Part shown: one piece after another, positions 27,160 through 37,034 of the stretch | Layout of the letters: every line of letters starts with the position of its first letter | Numbering within the stretch: the stretch's first letter is position 1 | DNA from: Eubacteriales bacterium | GTDB lineage: Bacteria > Bacillota > Clostridia > Lachnospirales > Lachnospiraceae | Assembly (NCBI GenBank): GCA_030531555.1 | Contig: JAUNNI010000008.1 | Coordinates: forward strand, 1,456 to 65,455 | Length of the DNA: 64,000 bases | Direction: 5' to 3' | Notes under the pieces: generated by a model | Told to the model about the DNA's origin: nothing | Database searches by the model: none | The model's input: the letters and a program-made list of their open reading frames with translations, nothing else | Program-made: the position numbers and the translations under genes

Positions 27160-28479
27160 TTACTCAGCTTCGAATTCAAGAGCTTCAGAAGCTTCTGTAA
27201 TTGTAGCGTTTTCGATGATGAAATCTACTGCTTTCTGAACTGCAAGGTTAGATTTCATATTTTCTTTTGCTGCATCATCCATGTAAGAAGCGATCTGGGA
27301 TGCTTCCATCTGGTACATTTCTGCCATTCTTTCGAATTCAGCGTTAAGATCTTCATCAGAAGCTTCAATTGTTTCAGCTTTTGCGATTGCTTCTAATACA
27401 AGGCTAACTTTTACTCTCTTTTCAGCCTGTTCTTTCATGCTGTCTCTGAAAGCGTTGATATCGGAACCTGTGAACTGAAGGTACTGTTCGAAGGAAAGAC
27501 CCTGGTAAGCAACTCTCTGTTTGAATTCTTCAACCATCTGGTCAACTTCGCCTTCAACCATAGCTTCTGGGATGTCAACTGTAGCGTTTTCGATAACCTG
27601 TTCGATTGCTGCTTCTTCCATGTTTCTCTTAGCATTTTCTTCTTTGCCTGCTGTGAGTTTTTCACGGATGTCAGCTTTGTATTCTTCAAGGCTGTCGAAT
27701 TCTGTATGATCCTGAGCGAAATCATCATTGATTTCTTCTAACTGTTTTTCTTTGATTCCAAGGATTTCAACATGGAATACTGCTGGTTTTCCAGCAAGTT
27801 CTTCTGCATGGTATTCTTCTGGGAATGTTACTTCAACGTCTTTTTCATCGCCGATGTTTAAGCCAACAAGCTGATCTTCAAATGTATCGATGAAGCTGTG
27901 GGAACCGATTGTTAAGTTCTGGTTGCTTGCTGTACCACCATCAAATGGAGCACCGTCGATTGTTCCAGCATAGTTTAATGTGATGATATCGCCATCTTTA
28001 ACTGGACGATCTTCTACTTCTACTTCTCTTGCGTTCTTTTCCTGTTCTTCAACAAGTTTAGCTTCTACTTCTGCATCTGTTACTTCAACAGAATCTTTTT
28101 CTAATGTTAATCCTTTGTATTCACCTAATGTAACTTCTGGTTTTACTGCTACAGTAGCTGTGAAGATAAGGTTCTGGCCTTTACCAATCTGTGTTACTTC
28201 AACGTCTGGACGAGAAACGATATCAAGACCACTTTCTTCTACTGCTGTTGGGTATGCTGTCTGCATACAATCATTAGCAGCGTCTTCATAGAATACACCA
28301 GCGCCGTAAGTTTTTTCTACAACGTTCATAGGAACTTTACCTTTACGGAAACCTGGCATGTTGAAGGAGCTTTTCTGTTTGTTGTATGCTCTCTTCATAG
28401 CAGCTTCAAATTCTTTTGCATCTACCTCAATGGTCAATTTAGCCATATTATGCTCTAATCTTTCAACCTGTACACTCAT
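27160..28479 (-). CDS. tig: Trigger factor
   Basis: 439 residues. Ribosome-bound chaperone and peptidyl-prolyl isomerase. The ribosome-binding loop reads GFRKGKVP near 43, the FKBP-type domain lies near 160-245 (VKDGDIITLNYAGTIDG), and the helical C-terminal domain follows. Strong AAGGAGG before the ATG. First gene of the chaperone/protease operon with its own strong promoter. Confidence 0.96.
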   Translation of the reverse strand: MSVQVERLEHNMAKLTIEVDAKEFEAAMKRAYNKQKSSFNMPGFRKGKVPMNVVEKTYGAGVFYEDAANDCMQTAYPTAVEESGLDIVSRPDVEVTQIGKGQNLIFTATVAVKPEVTLGEYKGLTLEKDSVEVTDAEVEAKLVEEQEKNAREVEVEDRPVKDGDIITLNYAGTIDGAPFDGGTASNQNLTIGSHSFIDTFEDQLVGLNIGDEKDVEVTFPEEYHAEELAGKPAVFHVEILGIKEKQLEEINDDFAQDHTEFDSLEEYKADIREKLTAGKEENAKRNMEEAAIEQVIENATVDIPEAMVEGEVDQMVEEFKQRVAYQGLSFEQYLQFTGSDINAFRDSMKEQAEKRVKVSLVLEAIAKAETIEASDEDLNAEFERMAEMYQMEASQIASYMDDAAKENMKSNLAVQKAVDFIIENATITEASEALEFEAE

Positions 28480-28566
28480 TTAAGTATCCTCCTTAATATG
28501 TTCCTTAATATTAAATATATCTTTCTGTTTTTACTTTCAAAAATTTAGTTGAAAACACATTTTAGT

Positions 28567-28595
28567 ATTATATCATGAGTTATCAACACTGTCCA
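28567..28595 (-). promoter_or_regulatory. Promoter of tig-clpP operon
   Basis: TGGACA (28590-28595), 17-nt spacer with TG before the -10, and perfect TATAAT (28567-28572) on the minus strand. No CtsR heptads or CIRCE element seen. Confidence 0.75.
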
Positions 28596-28641
28596 TACAA
28601 TTTTTCAGAAATTCCCATTGAAAATCTTGCAAATGATATCT

Positions 28642-29304
28642 CTACAGCTTCTTGATTTCTTTTAAGATATCCATGGCATTTGATACAAAAATATTGCCTC
28701 CCTGCTCCATCAGCTCTTCTTTATCTCGGAAGCCCCACTCGCAGAGAATGCATGGCATTTCACTGTTTTTCGCAGTGAGAATATCCACTTCAGAATCTCC
28801 AATATAAACACAGTTTTCCACCTGACTTCCCAGCTGCTCTACTGCAGCAAGCACAGTATCTGGTGCTGGTTTTTTACGGATTCCAGCTGCTTCATTCTCC
28901 CCGATCACCACAGTGAAATAATCTTCAAAATATTTTTCATTTAACAGTTTGACTGCCGCATCTGCTTTGTTGGAAACGATGGCAATCTTATATCCTTCCT
29001 GGCGAGTAGCTTCCAAAAGTTCCATGACTCCAGGATATGGTTTGGTAAAATCTGTGCTATGCACTGCATAATGTGCCTTAAAATCTGCCAGAATTTCTGC
29101 CTGCTTTTCCTGGCTGGTACCCTCTGGCACAGATTTTGAGATCAGATTAGGCATACCATTCCCCACATTTCTTCTTACCATTTCTCTGGAATGCACTGGG
29201 AAACCATTTTTCTCCTGCACATAAACAATACTGTTTTTTAAGTCATCTAAAGTATCTAAAAGAGTTCCATCTAAATCAAAAATAATGGTGTCAATTTTCT
29301 TCAT
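28642..29304 (-). CDS. HAD-family hydrolase, phosphoglycolate-phosphatase-like
   Basis: 220 residues. Motif I FDLDGTLLDT near residue 9, motif II VSNK near 109, motif III KPAP near 146 and motif IV IGDSEVD near 168; the helical cap lies at about 17-85. This is the Gph/PpaX type of phosphatase. The true substrate is not determined by the sequence. AAGGAGG ahead of the ATG. It lies alone between putP and tig. Confidence 0.85.
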   Translation of the reverse strand: MKKIDTIIFDLDGTLLDTLDDLKNSIVYVQEKNGFPVHSREMVRRNVGNGMPNLISKSVPEGTSQEKQAEILADFKAHYAVHSTDFTKPYPGVMELLEATRQEGYKIAIVSNKADAAVKLLNEKYFEDYFTVVIGENEAAGIRKKPAPDTVLAAVEQLGSQVENCVYIGDSEVDILTAKNSEMPCILCEWGFRDKEELMEQGGNIFVSNAMDILKEIKKL

Positions 29305-29329
29305 ATTTCCTCCTTCGTGGATTTTTCAA

Positions 29330-29401
29330 AAAAACGAAAAGCCATCCACAATTGTTTTTCTATACTCAAAGTATACTATAAACAAAACAATCGTGAATGG
29401 C
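29330..29401 (-). terminator. Terminator of putP
   Basis: An imperfect 18-bp stem (arms near 29341-29358 and 29384-29401) with an inner TATACT/AGTATA hairpin, followed on the minus strand by a T-rich tract. Confidence 0.75.
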
Positions 29402-29420
29402 AAGTTTTTAAAGATGAAGT

Positions 29421-30956
29421 TTATTCATGGTACTGTTTGTATGCTTCAAATTCTGCAAGAATGCTTTCATCTGGTGCCTTGGTAAGAAGGCTTACTAAGA
29501 TGATGCAGATTAAGCTTACAAAGAATCCAAGTAATAAGGAATAGATTCCTGTTACTGTTCCAAGAGTCTGTCCTCCTATGATTGGAAGATAATCCCATAC
29601 GATTACAAATGCAGCACCGGAAATAAGACCTGCAATGGCTCCTGGAAGATTGGTACGTTTCCAGAAAAGACTCATGACAACCAAAGGACCAAAAGCGGAT
29701 CCAAGTCCTGCCCAGGCATCGGATACCAGACCCATGATGGAGCTGTTTGGATTCCACGCGATAAAGAAGGCAAGGATTGCTACAACAATTGTAGTAACAC
29801 GTCCAATCTGAAGTACTTTTTCATCGGATGCATCTGGTTTGAAAATGTCTTTGTAAATATCCGCAGATACGGAAGAGGAACAAACCAGAAGCTGGGAATC
29901 CGCAGTGGACATAATGGCTGCCAGGATACCGCAGATGAAGATACCACCAATAAATGGAAGTGGCAGGTATTCTGTGAATACTTTCTGAATCATTTCGATG
30001 AATACAGATTCTGTGCTTGCTGCGCCTTCTGCACCAAGGATTTCTGGGAAAAGGAAGGCACGTCCCACGATACCGATCACAACGGCAAATGCCAGGGATA
30101 ATACTACCCAAACAATGGCGATTACAGAAGATTTCTTTAATTCTTTTTCATTTTTGATTGCCATGAAACGAACCAGAATATGTGGCATACCACAATATCC
30201 AAGGCCCCATGCCAGGTTAGAAAGAATTTCAACAACAGTGATTGGATGATCTCCGTTATAAGCTAAGCTCATATAATGTGCAGAGTTTACACCGGACTGT
30301 TCCAAGAGACTTGTGAGTTCTCCACCAACAAAGCCCCATGCAATGATTGGAACTACAAGAATACCTACTAACATAAGCATACCCTGTACAAAGTCTGTGG
30401 TACAAACGGCAAGGAAGCCACCGAGAAATGTATATACAAGAATAACAACTGCTCCGATCAAAAGAGCTACGTGATAATCTACACCAAATACAGTATTAAA
30501 TAATTTTCCACCGGATGCCAATGCAGATGCGGTATAAACCAGGAAGAAAATCACAATAATGGCAGAAGAAACACCAAGAAGAATCTTCTTTTCATCATGA
30601 TAACGATTGCCAAAGAATTCAGGCAATGTCATGGAATTGTTGGCAACGATTGTGTATGCTCGAAGTGGCTTGGCAATGATCAGCCAGTTAATGATGGTTC
30701 CAAGACCAAGACCTACAGCGATCCATGCCTGACCGGTTCCTAAAGCATATACAGAACCTGGAAGACCCATGAGAAGCCATCCACTCATATCAGAGGCCTG
30801 TGCGGATAATGCTGCTACCGGACCGGAAAGACCACGGCCGCCTAAGAAATAATCACTTGCATCACTGGTCTGCTTCATGGACCACACACCGATTCCTATC
30901 ATCAATGCGAGGTAGCAAACAAATGCAATTAAAATTGCTACGGTTGTACTTGACAT
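29421..30956 (-). CDS. putP: Sodium/proline symporter
   Basis: 511 residues with about 13 TM helices of the sodium:solute symporter family. The N-terminal region has SDYFLGGRGLSGPVAALSAQASDMSGWLLMG-type residues, with the Na-binding Asp and Ser of PutP. Imports L-proline with Na+. It has a -10 element TATAAT on the minus strand at 31014-31019 and is divergent from a LysR regulator across a palindromic operator, which suggests substrate-controlled expression. Confidence 0.93.
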   Translation of the reverse strand: MSSTTVAILIAFVCYLALMIGIGVWSMKQTSDASDYFLGGRGLSGPVAALSAQASDMSGWLLMGLPGSVYALGTGQAWIAVGLGLGTIINWLIIAKPLRAYTIVANNSMTLPEFFGNRYHDEKKILLGVSSAIIVIFFLVYTASALASGGKLFNTVFGVDYHVALLIGAVVILVYTFLGGFLAVCTTDFVQGMLMLVGILVVPIIAWGFVGGELTSLLEQSGVNSAHYMSLAYNGDHPITVVEILSNLAWGLGYCGMPHILVRFMAIKNEKELKKSSVIAIVWVVLSLAFAVVIGIVGRAFLFPEILGAEGAASTESVFIEMIQKVFTEYLPLPFIGGIFICGILAAIMSTADSQLLVCSSSVSADIYKDIFKPDASDEKVLQIGRVTTIVVAILAFFIAWNPNSSIMGLVSDAWAGLGSAFGPLVVMSLFWKRTNLPGAIAGLISGAAFVIVWDYLPIIGGQTLGTVTGIYSLLLGFFVSLICIILVSLLTKAPDESILAEFEAYKQYHE

Positions 30957-31013
30957 AATAGTTTCCTCTCTTTCATCTATAATATTAAATATAAAAATTC
31001 AACCACGTGATTT

Positions 31014-31019
31014 ATTATA
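31014..31019 (-). promoter_or_regulatory. -10 element of putP
   Basis: Perfect TATAAT on the minus strand; no good -35, which fits a promoter needing an activator. Confidence 0.5.
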
Positions 31020-31071
31020 CTAAATTATTACAGTGTGAAAAAGCGACAGATTTTCATTTAAAAATCGTTTC

Positions 31072-31088
31072 CATGACATTTTGTCATG
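31072..31088. promoter_or_regulatory. LysR-type operator between putP and its divergent regulator
   Basis: CATGACA-TTT-TGTCATG is a perfect inverted repeat containing the T-N11-A pattern of LysR sites. It lies about 60-75 nt upstream of both predicted transcription starts, the usual recognition-site position. Confidence 0.6.
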
Positions 31089-31125
31089 AATATATGCTTT
31101 TCTTTATATTTTTCCCTAGAAAATA

Positions 31126-31134
31126 TGTTATACT
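31126..31134 (+). promoter_or_regulatory. Extended -10 promoter of the LysR gene
   Basis: TG-T-TATACT, about 37 nt before the LysR start. Confidence 0.45.
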
Positions 31135-31170
31135 GTTAGAAAAGTAAGAAAAAAACATGGAGAATAAATC

Positions 31171-32037
31171 ATGGACAATAATAAATATCAAGTTTTTCTG
31201 GAAGTTGCCAGATGTAACAGTATCTCAAAGGCTGCTGAAAATCTGGGTTATACCCAATCTGGTGTCAGCCACACTTTAAAACGTATGGAAGCTGATTTCA
31301 ATCTCCCCCTTTTCTATCGAAACAGAAATGGTGCCTTTCTGACACCAGCCGGAGAAGAATTATATCCACATATTATGCAGATGATGCAATGCCAGAAGAA
31401 TCTAAACCAGACAATCCTTTCCCTCCACGATCTTCATCGTGGTACTTTAAATATTGGAACTTATTCCAGTATTTCAAGAAACTGGCTTCCGGCCATCATC
31501 CACCAGTTTAAGCAAGATTACCCTTCCATCAAAATTCATTTTAAAGAAGGGGGAAATAAAGACATTCTTGGCTGGTTACAAAATCATGAGGTTGATCTGG
31601 GTTTTTTAAGCATGGAAGAAGCCGAAGGATTAGAATGGATTCCTTTGGTGGAAGATCCTCTTCTTGCAGTTTTACCATCCGATTATCCTCTTCCATCCAC
31701 AGCTTCCATCGATTTGAAGCATTTTAACGACAAAATATTCATTATTTCTGCACTGGGCACCGATATTGATATTCACCGTGTTCTTCGCAAATATCATATT
31801 TCCCCGGACATCCAGTATTCTGCAAAAGATGATGACACCATCATATCCATGGTAGAACATCATTTGGGTATCAGTATTCTGCCAGAGCTTGTGTTGAAAG
31901 ACAGTCACAAAGATGTGATCACATTGCCACTTTATCCATATTGCAGCCGAACTCTTGGTATCATGGTTCCGGCACTCAGTCTTTCCTCACCAGTAACCAC
32001 CCGATTTATTGAATATACAAAAGAATATGTGAAATAA
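31171..32037 (+). CDS. LysR family transcriptional regulator
   Basis: 288 residues. Winged HTH at about 2-60 (NSISKAAENLGYTQSGVSHTLKRME) and a periplasmic-binding-protein-like effector domain at about 90-285. Divergent from putP with a T-N11-A palindrome between them, so it probably controls putP and itself. The effector is unknown; proline is a guess from context. Confidence 0.92.
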   Translation: MDNNKYQVFLEVARCNSISKAAENLGYTQSGVSHTLKRMEADFNLPLFYRNRNGAFLTPAGEELYPHIMQMMQCQKNLNQTILSLHDLHRGTLNIGTYSSISRNWLPAIIHQFKQDYPSIKIHFKEGGNKDILGWLQNHEVDLGFLSMEEAEGLEWIPLVEDPLLAVLPSDYPLPSTASIDLKHFNDKIFIISALGTDIDIHRVLRKYHISPDIQYSAKDDDTIISMVEHHLGISILPELVLKDSHKDVITLPLYPYCSRTLGIMVPALSLSSPVTTRFIEYTKEYVK

Positions 32038-32063
32038 AGTATCTCACAGAATCTTTCACAAAA

Positions 32064-32131
32064 GAAAAAAGTCGCATCAACGTGTTCCTGATTCCATTTT
32101 TGGACAAAACACGTAAATGCGACTTATTTTT
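32064..32131. terminator. Bidirectional terminator between the LysR and sulfatase genes
   Basis: AAGTCGCAT (32069-32077) pairs with ATGCGACTT (32117-32125), with ACGTGTT/AACACGT inside, and A/T runs on both sides. Confidence 0.85.
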
Positions 32132-32137
32132 GATGAT

Positions 32138-34165
32138 CTATTCATAGATTTCTTCTGGCAGAATCTGTTTTTCTTTTACTTTAAAAGTATTTGATACATT
32201 TAATGTGATATTTTCATTGGTCTTGCTGACCTGATGAATCACAATCTCATCATCCTCATTATAGTTATACATCGGAATTCTTAAAACATAACGACCAACT
32301 TTTGTCGTTGCATTGGGAACACCATTTACATAAACTCTGCTATATTTCGTAAAGTTTTCTCCCATGATATAGATATAGTCATCGGATTTTTTCAGTTTGT
32401 TAATCTTAACATCCTTCACACAATATTTAATATCACTTCGTTCCAATGGTTCTTTTCCCTCTCTTGCAAAGGAGGACCCATAAAGCATATCGTATTGCAG
32501 AAGTCTCATATTTTTCTTATAATTTCCAGACTCTCCCATGACCTGATGATAAGCATTCATAACACCATTACAGATTCCAAGTTCTTTTAATACTTTAGAT
32601 GGCATCTGATAAGCTTTGAGGTCTCCGGACAGCAAATCTTTATGTCTTGCGTTATATCCGAAATTATCCCAGATCAGGTAAGGGGTTTTGTATTTAGACT
32701 TTGTTTTCAGCTGTTTGCTTTCAAAATCAAGGCTTGGAAGATGGTCGCCGTAAACTACCAGGACCGTATCTGGTCCATACTGGGACAGTCGATCCACAAG
32801 ACTTCCAAGAAAACGATCCATATCATGGATCTCATTGGTATAATAAGTTACCATATTTCGATATTTTTCGTCCCAATCCTTGCCATCCACTGTAATTTTA
32901 GCATCGATGACTTCATCACTCGGATAATCTCCATGTCCCTGCACGGAAATTCCATAGATGTAATCCGTCTCCTTCGTGGTATTCATCACCTCAAAAATAT
33001 AGTCTTCCAGAATCTCATCGCAAGCCCATCCTGCTTTATTATAAGCATATATGTCCATATTTTCAGAAGTGATAAAGGTATCAAAACCAAGATTGCTAAA
33101 AACAAAGTCTCTATCATAGAAGGAGGCATTGTTATTATGGATCACAGATGCTTTATATCCATTTTCTTTCATCCAATATGCCATACTTTCACAGGTTGTC
33201 TTATGAAGAATGCTTCGGTAAGGATACTCACCCGTCCCAAAGAATTCCAGATTCATCCCTGTGATCATCTCGAATTCCGTATTGATGGTTCCGGCACCAT
33301 AAACCGGAACTTTCACATAACCGGATGTGGTCTCTCCCTGCAAACGATGGAAATTTGGAAGGGGATCTTCTGAAAATTGAAGGCCTTTTACATCCGTGAT
33401 ATCAAAGAAAGACTCCAGCTGTATGAATATGATATTGGGCTTTCTTGTTTTCTTTCCTTTACTCTCTTCCTCGACTCGATCCTTCATGATCTTCTTCACT
33501 TTTTTCACGCGATATCTGGAATAATCAATGGGACGATCAATTCCAGTGTCGATGGCAGTGATACAGAAACCATAGGCAACCCCATAATCTTGATAACCGG
33601 AAATCGGATTATCAAATCGGGAGATCAAAAGTCCACGTCCAACTCCGAGGTATGTTGCCAGACTAAAAAATCCCAGAAAAACAACAATCATGAAAAAGTT
33701 GGATTTAAAATCAAAGGCCTTTTTTGCCGATGGACAGTATAAATATAAGGTAACCAATCCAGCGATACCTAAAATCAATGCAATGACCATAAAAACGATC
33801 TGCCAGATCGCAAAGTAACTGGTAATGATCGGTATGATGGATTTGGCAATGGTCAGATCTACTGCGGTAAATGGTGTTTTTCTACTGTTAAGAATCAAGC
33901 CGTTCACCAGACCAACCAATCCCCACGCTGCACAAATCAAGCCAAAAGTAAAGTATTTTTTCTTTACCAGAAAAACCAAAGACAATGTCATGAATATAAT
34001 CAATACATTGTAAAGAAAAACGAAAGTTCTTTGCTGAATAAATAAGTTCAGCTCCGCCGACGATTTTCTCTCCATCCACTCAAGAAAGAGTGTCAGGGCA
34101 AATGCAGATACAATATTTAAAATCAAAACTTTTCGGTTGGATGGATTCCATATCTTCTTCCACAT
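32138..34165 (-). CDS. LTA-synthase-like membrane sulfatase-fold phosphotransferase
   Basis: About 675 residues from an ATG behind AAAGGAG (a GTG two codons earlier sits on the ribosome site). Five N-terminal TM helices (about 15-190), then an extracellular LtaS-like domain. GAGTINTEFEMITG near 295 gives the catalytic Thr, PNIIFIQLESFFD near 245 the first metal ligands, and VVYGDHLPSL near 475 later ones. The last 90 residues (after ERSDIKYCV) look like an extra beta-sandwich. Builds or modifies glycerol-phosphate polymers on the surface. It ends an operon of DJ-1, DUF1189 and cobU genes. Confidence 0.88.
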   Translation of the reverse strand: MWKKIWNPSNRKVLILNIVSAFALTLFLEWMERKSSAELNLFIQQRTFVFLYNVLIIFMTLSLVFLVKKKYFTFGLICAAWGLVGLVNGLILNSRKTPFTAVDLTIAKSIIPIITSYFAIWQIVFMVIALILGIAGLVTLYLYCPSAKKAFDFKSNFFMIVVFLGFFSLATYLGVGRGLLISRFDNPISGYQDYGVAYGFCITAIDTGIDRPIDYSRYRVKKVKKIMKDRVEEESKGKKTRKPNIIFIQLESFFDITDVKGLQFSEDPLPNFHRLQGETTSGYVKVPVYGAGTINTEFEMITGMNLEFFGTGEYPYRSILHKTTCESMAYWMKENGYKASVIHNNNASFYDRDFVFSNLGFDTFITSENMDIYAYNKAGWACDEILEDYIFEVMNTTKETDYIYGISVQGHGDYPSDEVIDAKITVDGKDWDEKYRNMVTYYTNEIHDMDRFLGSLVDRLSQYGPDTVLVVYGDHLPSLDFESKQLKTKSKYKTPYLIWDNFGYNARHKDLLSGDLKAYQMPSKVLKELGICNGVMNAYHQVMGESGNYKKNMRLLQYDMLYGSSFAREGKEPLERSDIKYCVKDVKINKLKKSDDYIYIMGENFTKYSRVYVNGVPNATTKVGRYVLRIPMYNYNEDDEIVIHQVSKTNENITLNVSNTFKVKEKQILPEEIYE

Positions 34166-34210
34166 GGTCACTCCTTTCTGTGATTTTATATCATATGATA
34201 GTTTTTGCTT

Positions 34211-34765
34211 TTATTTTAATCGCATTGGAATGCCGCTGATTGAGATGTATACTTCATCGCTTAAAGAAGCAATCAGCTGGTTGGCTTTTCCTGCCATATC
34301 GGTAAAGATTCTTCCAAGACGATAGGAGGAAACCATGGACATTCCCAATTCATTTGTCACCACAATTAAGGTTTTGTTACCATCTCTGGCACCCTTAATC
34401 ACATTTCCAAGTTCCTTTAATACATCCGCTTCGATGTCAGCAATCTCATCTTTAGTGATCGTATCAAAATCACGTTCCTCTTCAAAAAGAATATTGGTGA
34501 TCAAAACAGTGATACAGTCCAAAAGAATGGTGCTTTTTTCTGTCTCCCGAATCACTTCTCCCAGATCACGATAACCTTCATAGGTTCCCCATTCGGAATC
34601 TCTTCTCTCCTGATGAATGCGGATTCTTTCTCTCATATCATCATCGGTAGGGATTGCAGTTGCTACATAAAGAACACTTCTTTTCCCGTATTCTGTCGCT
34701 TTCTGTTCTGCGAGCACGCTTTTACCACTGCGGCTTCCACCGGTAACCATTATAACTTTTGACAT
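34211..34765 (-). CDS. cobU: Adenosylcobinamide kinase/guanylyltransferase
   Basis: 184 residues, normal length. P-loop GGSRSGKS at 9-16, IPTDDDMRERIRIHQERR near 39 with the GMP-accepting His, LLDCITVLITN near 80, and TNELGMSMV near 138. Joins GTP to adenosylcobinamide in late cobalamin assembly or corrinoid salvage. No other cobalamin gene is in the window; lone cobU genes are common in gut Clostridia that salvage corrinoids. GGAGG ahead of the ATG. Confidence 0.93.
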   Translation of the reverse strand: MSKVIMVTGGSRSGKSVLAEQKATEYGKRSVLYVATAIPTDDDMRERIRIHQERRDSEWGTYEGYRDLGEVIRETEKSTILLDCITVLITNILFEEERDFDTITKDEIADIEADVLKELGNVIKGARDGNKTLIVVTNELGMSMVSSYRLGRIFTDMAGKANQLIASLSDEVYISISGIPMRLK

Positions 34766-34811
34766 AACTACCCTCCATATAACATCATGAAATACTGAGA
34801 AAGGATTTTAT

Positions 34812-35630
34812 TTATTCTTCTCCATTGTTCCCCTTAAATGTACCTTTTCGGTCGTAGCCAAGAAGGGAACGTTCTGCACGCATAATCCATCGAATGGTAA
34901 AATATGCAGAAACCACAAGAATCAGCGTACTGTTAATATAAAATCCCAAACAAGTATTAAGGCTTGTGAGAAGCGCAAATAAAGATCTTCCATAAATTGC
35001 AAAAAGAAGGGCTTCTCCAAATCGAACAACTCTTCCCTCCGGAGATCGGATTCCCACTTTGCAAAGTACAGCAAAAAAGATACAGCTAATCAGATAAACT
35101 CCAAGCTGCATGATGAACATTAGCACAAATGTCATGGCTCCAGTCATTTTTGCCATTGGAATCAATTCCACTAAAGACTGATTATCCATGGTATAGTCCT
35201 TCATCTCATCGAATTTCACCTCATAGACCATACTGGAATGTTTCATCATAATATTATTTTTTGAAATCAAGAACTCTTCAAGATAATTATCTTTCAAGTC
35301 TTTCTGCTGATAATTCTCCACTGAGGAATCTGCCTTAACATGAATGGCCCCGGAAATCTCCATGTCCATCGGACTCTCAATGTTAAAAACTCCATTTTTT
35401 AAAGTGAAATTTGGAATCCCCTGTGTCACCAGGTTCTCCAAGCCACCCACGCTGATATCCCATGCTGCAAATGGAATCACATAATCCATCATAAAAATCA
35501 GCATGACAATCAATAACACAAATCCTGCTACCTGTTTTTTCTTCGCCGGCAGAAAATTTTTGTATTTTTCCGGCTGAAAAAATGCGATTGGAAGCTGGTC
35601 AAAAAAACCATAGCTTATCTTTTCTTCCAT
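34812..35630 (-). CDS. DUF1189-like membrane protein
   Basis: 272 residues. TM helix near 33-52, an extracytoplasmic region of about 110 residues, then four TM helices from about 165 to 250. The short N-terminal segment FFDQLPIAFFQPEKYKN matches the DUF1189 (maltodextrose-related in some annotations) pattern. Function unknown. AAGGAG precedes the ATG; 15 nt downstream of the DJ-1 gene and 46 nt upstream of cobU. Confidence 0.7.
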   Translation of the reverse strand: MEEKISYGFFDQLPIAFFQPEKYKNFLPAKKKQVAGFVLLIVMLIFMMDYVIPFAAWDISVGGLENLVTQGIPNFTLKNGVFNIESPMDMEISGAIHVKADSSVENYQQKDLKDNYLEEFLISKNNIMMKHSSMVYEVKFDEMKDYTMDNQSLVELIPMAKMTGAMTFVLMFIMQLGVYLISCIFFAVLCKVGIRSPEGRVVRFGEALLFAIYGRSLFALLTSLNTCLGFYINSTLILVVSAYFTIRWIMRAERSLLGYDRKGTFKGNNGEE

Positions 35631-35645
35631 AGAATCTCCTTTTTC

Positions 35646-36188
35646 CTAAGCCTTAAAGATGATGGAGGAGGCAACCTGATCAGAAACCTCTTTTCCCTTA
35701 AGAATTTCAATTAATTTAAGGGCAAATGGGATGGCAGTTCCCACTCCACGGCTTGTAACAATTTTGCCATCAACAACAACTTCTTCTTCCAGATAGCTGG
35801 CACAATCCTCTGCTTCCAAACATCCTGGATAACTTGTTGCATTCTTATCCTTTAAGAAACCTAACCCTGCAAATACGGATGGTGCAGCACAGATTGCTGC
35901 AAGCCAGCCAGAAGCTTCATACTGCTTCTTTAAGCATTCTGCAAGACCTGCATGCTCTTTTAAATTCGTTGTGCCTGGCATACCACCTGGTAATACGAGC
36001 ATTTCAGCTCCTTCTTCGATGTCTTCAAATAAAAGATCTGTTACGATATGAATACCATGGGCACCAAATACCTGTTTCTTTCCCATGATAGAAACCATTT
36101 TTAATTCTACTCCGCTTCGACGAATCAAATCGACTGTTGTTAATGCTTCAACTTCTTCAAATCCATCTGCAAAAAATACGTATACCAT
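35646..36188 (-). CDS. DJ-1/PfpI family protein
   Basis: 180 residues. FADGFEEVEALT carries the conserved Glu near 12, and AAICAAPSVFAGLG the nucleophilic-elbow Cys near 99. This is the YajL/ThiJ-like branch: redox-sensing or glyoxalase/deglycase-type proteins; the exact activity is disputed for the family. First gene of the operon with DUF1189, cobU and the sulfatase. AGGAGG ahead of the ATG. Confidence 0.88.
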   Translation of the reverse strand: MVYVFFADGFEEVEALTTVDLIRRSGVELKMVSIMGKKQVFGAHGIHIVTDLLFEDIEEGAEMLVLPGGMPGTTNLKEHAGLAECLKKQYEASGWLAAICAAPSVFAGLGFLKDKNATSYPGCLEAEDCASYLEEEVVVDGKIVTSRGVGTAIPFALKLIEILKGKEVSDQVASSIIFKA

Positions 36189-36370
36189 TTTTTTCCTCCT
36201 AACGATAATGAAGATTTCATAACTTTCATTTTAACCTACTTTCCCGACTTTTACAAGACACGACACACTATTTCCATAAATTCCATGGGAAGATTCATCT
36301 TTTCACTAACTCTATTTTGTTGTATATTGATTTTATAATCGTAAAAGCAAGACAATAAGGAGAATATATT

Positions 36371-36859
36371 ATGGAAATCGAACGTAAATTTTTAGTTAAA
36401 GAATTACCAGAGAATCTGCAGCAATATCCGCACGATGAGCTGTGTCAGGCCTATGTCTGCACAGCCCCTGTAATCCGCGTCAGACAAAAAAATGACACCT
36501 ACATCCTAACCATCAAATCTGGTGGCATGCTGGCCAGAGAAGAAATCGAAATGCCAATCGATGCCACTGCTTTTGAACATTTAAAAGCAAAAAAAGACGG
36601 TATGCTGATTTCCAAAACACGCTATAAGATTCCAGAGGAGCACGGATATACCATCGAGCTTGACCTCTTCCATGATGTATATGAAGGATTCCACATGGCA
36701 GAAGTCGAATTTGAAAGCGAAGAAGCTGCCAACAATTACACACCACCTGCATGGTTTGGAGAAGACGTAACCTTCGATCCTCGTTTTCATAATTCCAGAC
36801 TTTGTAAGAATACAGTACAAGAAGTGGCCGCTTTTTTAAGCTATGTTCTATCCGTTTAG
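36371..36859 (+). CDS. CYTH domain protein (triphosphate tunnel metalloenzyme)
   Basis: 162 residues. It begins MEIERKFLV, the EXEXK signature of the CYTH superfamily, followed by alternating charged strands (RVRQKND, TIKSGG, REEIEMPI, KTRYKIP, TIELDLF, MAEVEFES) that build the metal- and triphosphate-binding tunnel. Likely tripolyphosphatase or inorganic-triphosphate enzyme; adenylate cyclase activity is rare. AAGGAG ahead of the ATG. Confidence 0.88.
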   Translation: MEIERKFLVKELPENLQQYPHDELCQAYVCTAPVIRVRQKNDTYILTIKSGGMLAREEIEMPIDATAFEHLKAKKDGMLISKTRYKIPEEHGYTIELDLFHDVYEGFHMAEVEFESEEAANNYTPPAWFGEDVTFDPRFHNSRLCKNTVQEVAAFLSYVLSV

Positions 36860-37034
36860 ATATATTTTACTTAAAGAACATGTATTAAATGATTCATAGA
36901 ATCTTAAAAATTCCTCTCTATCTTTTTTGCGACAAATGTACTATAATAGTTTTCGCTACGCTGATTTCCTATCAGGCAGGAAGTCGCGTGACTAATTAAA
37001 TATTGTCTCGTTTTAAATAGAAAGGATCAAAAAT

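Noticed and set aside
36860..37034. Possible riboswitch before the L,D-transpeptidase gene
   Set aside because: Only a short ATTTCCT/AGGAAGT hairpin; the c-di-GMP, preQ1 or other known cores are not visible.
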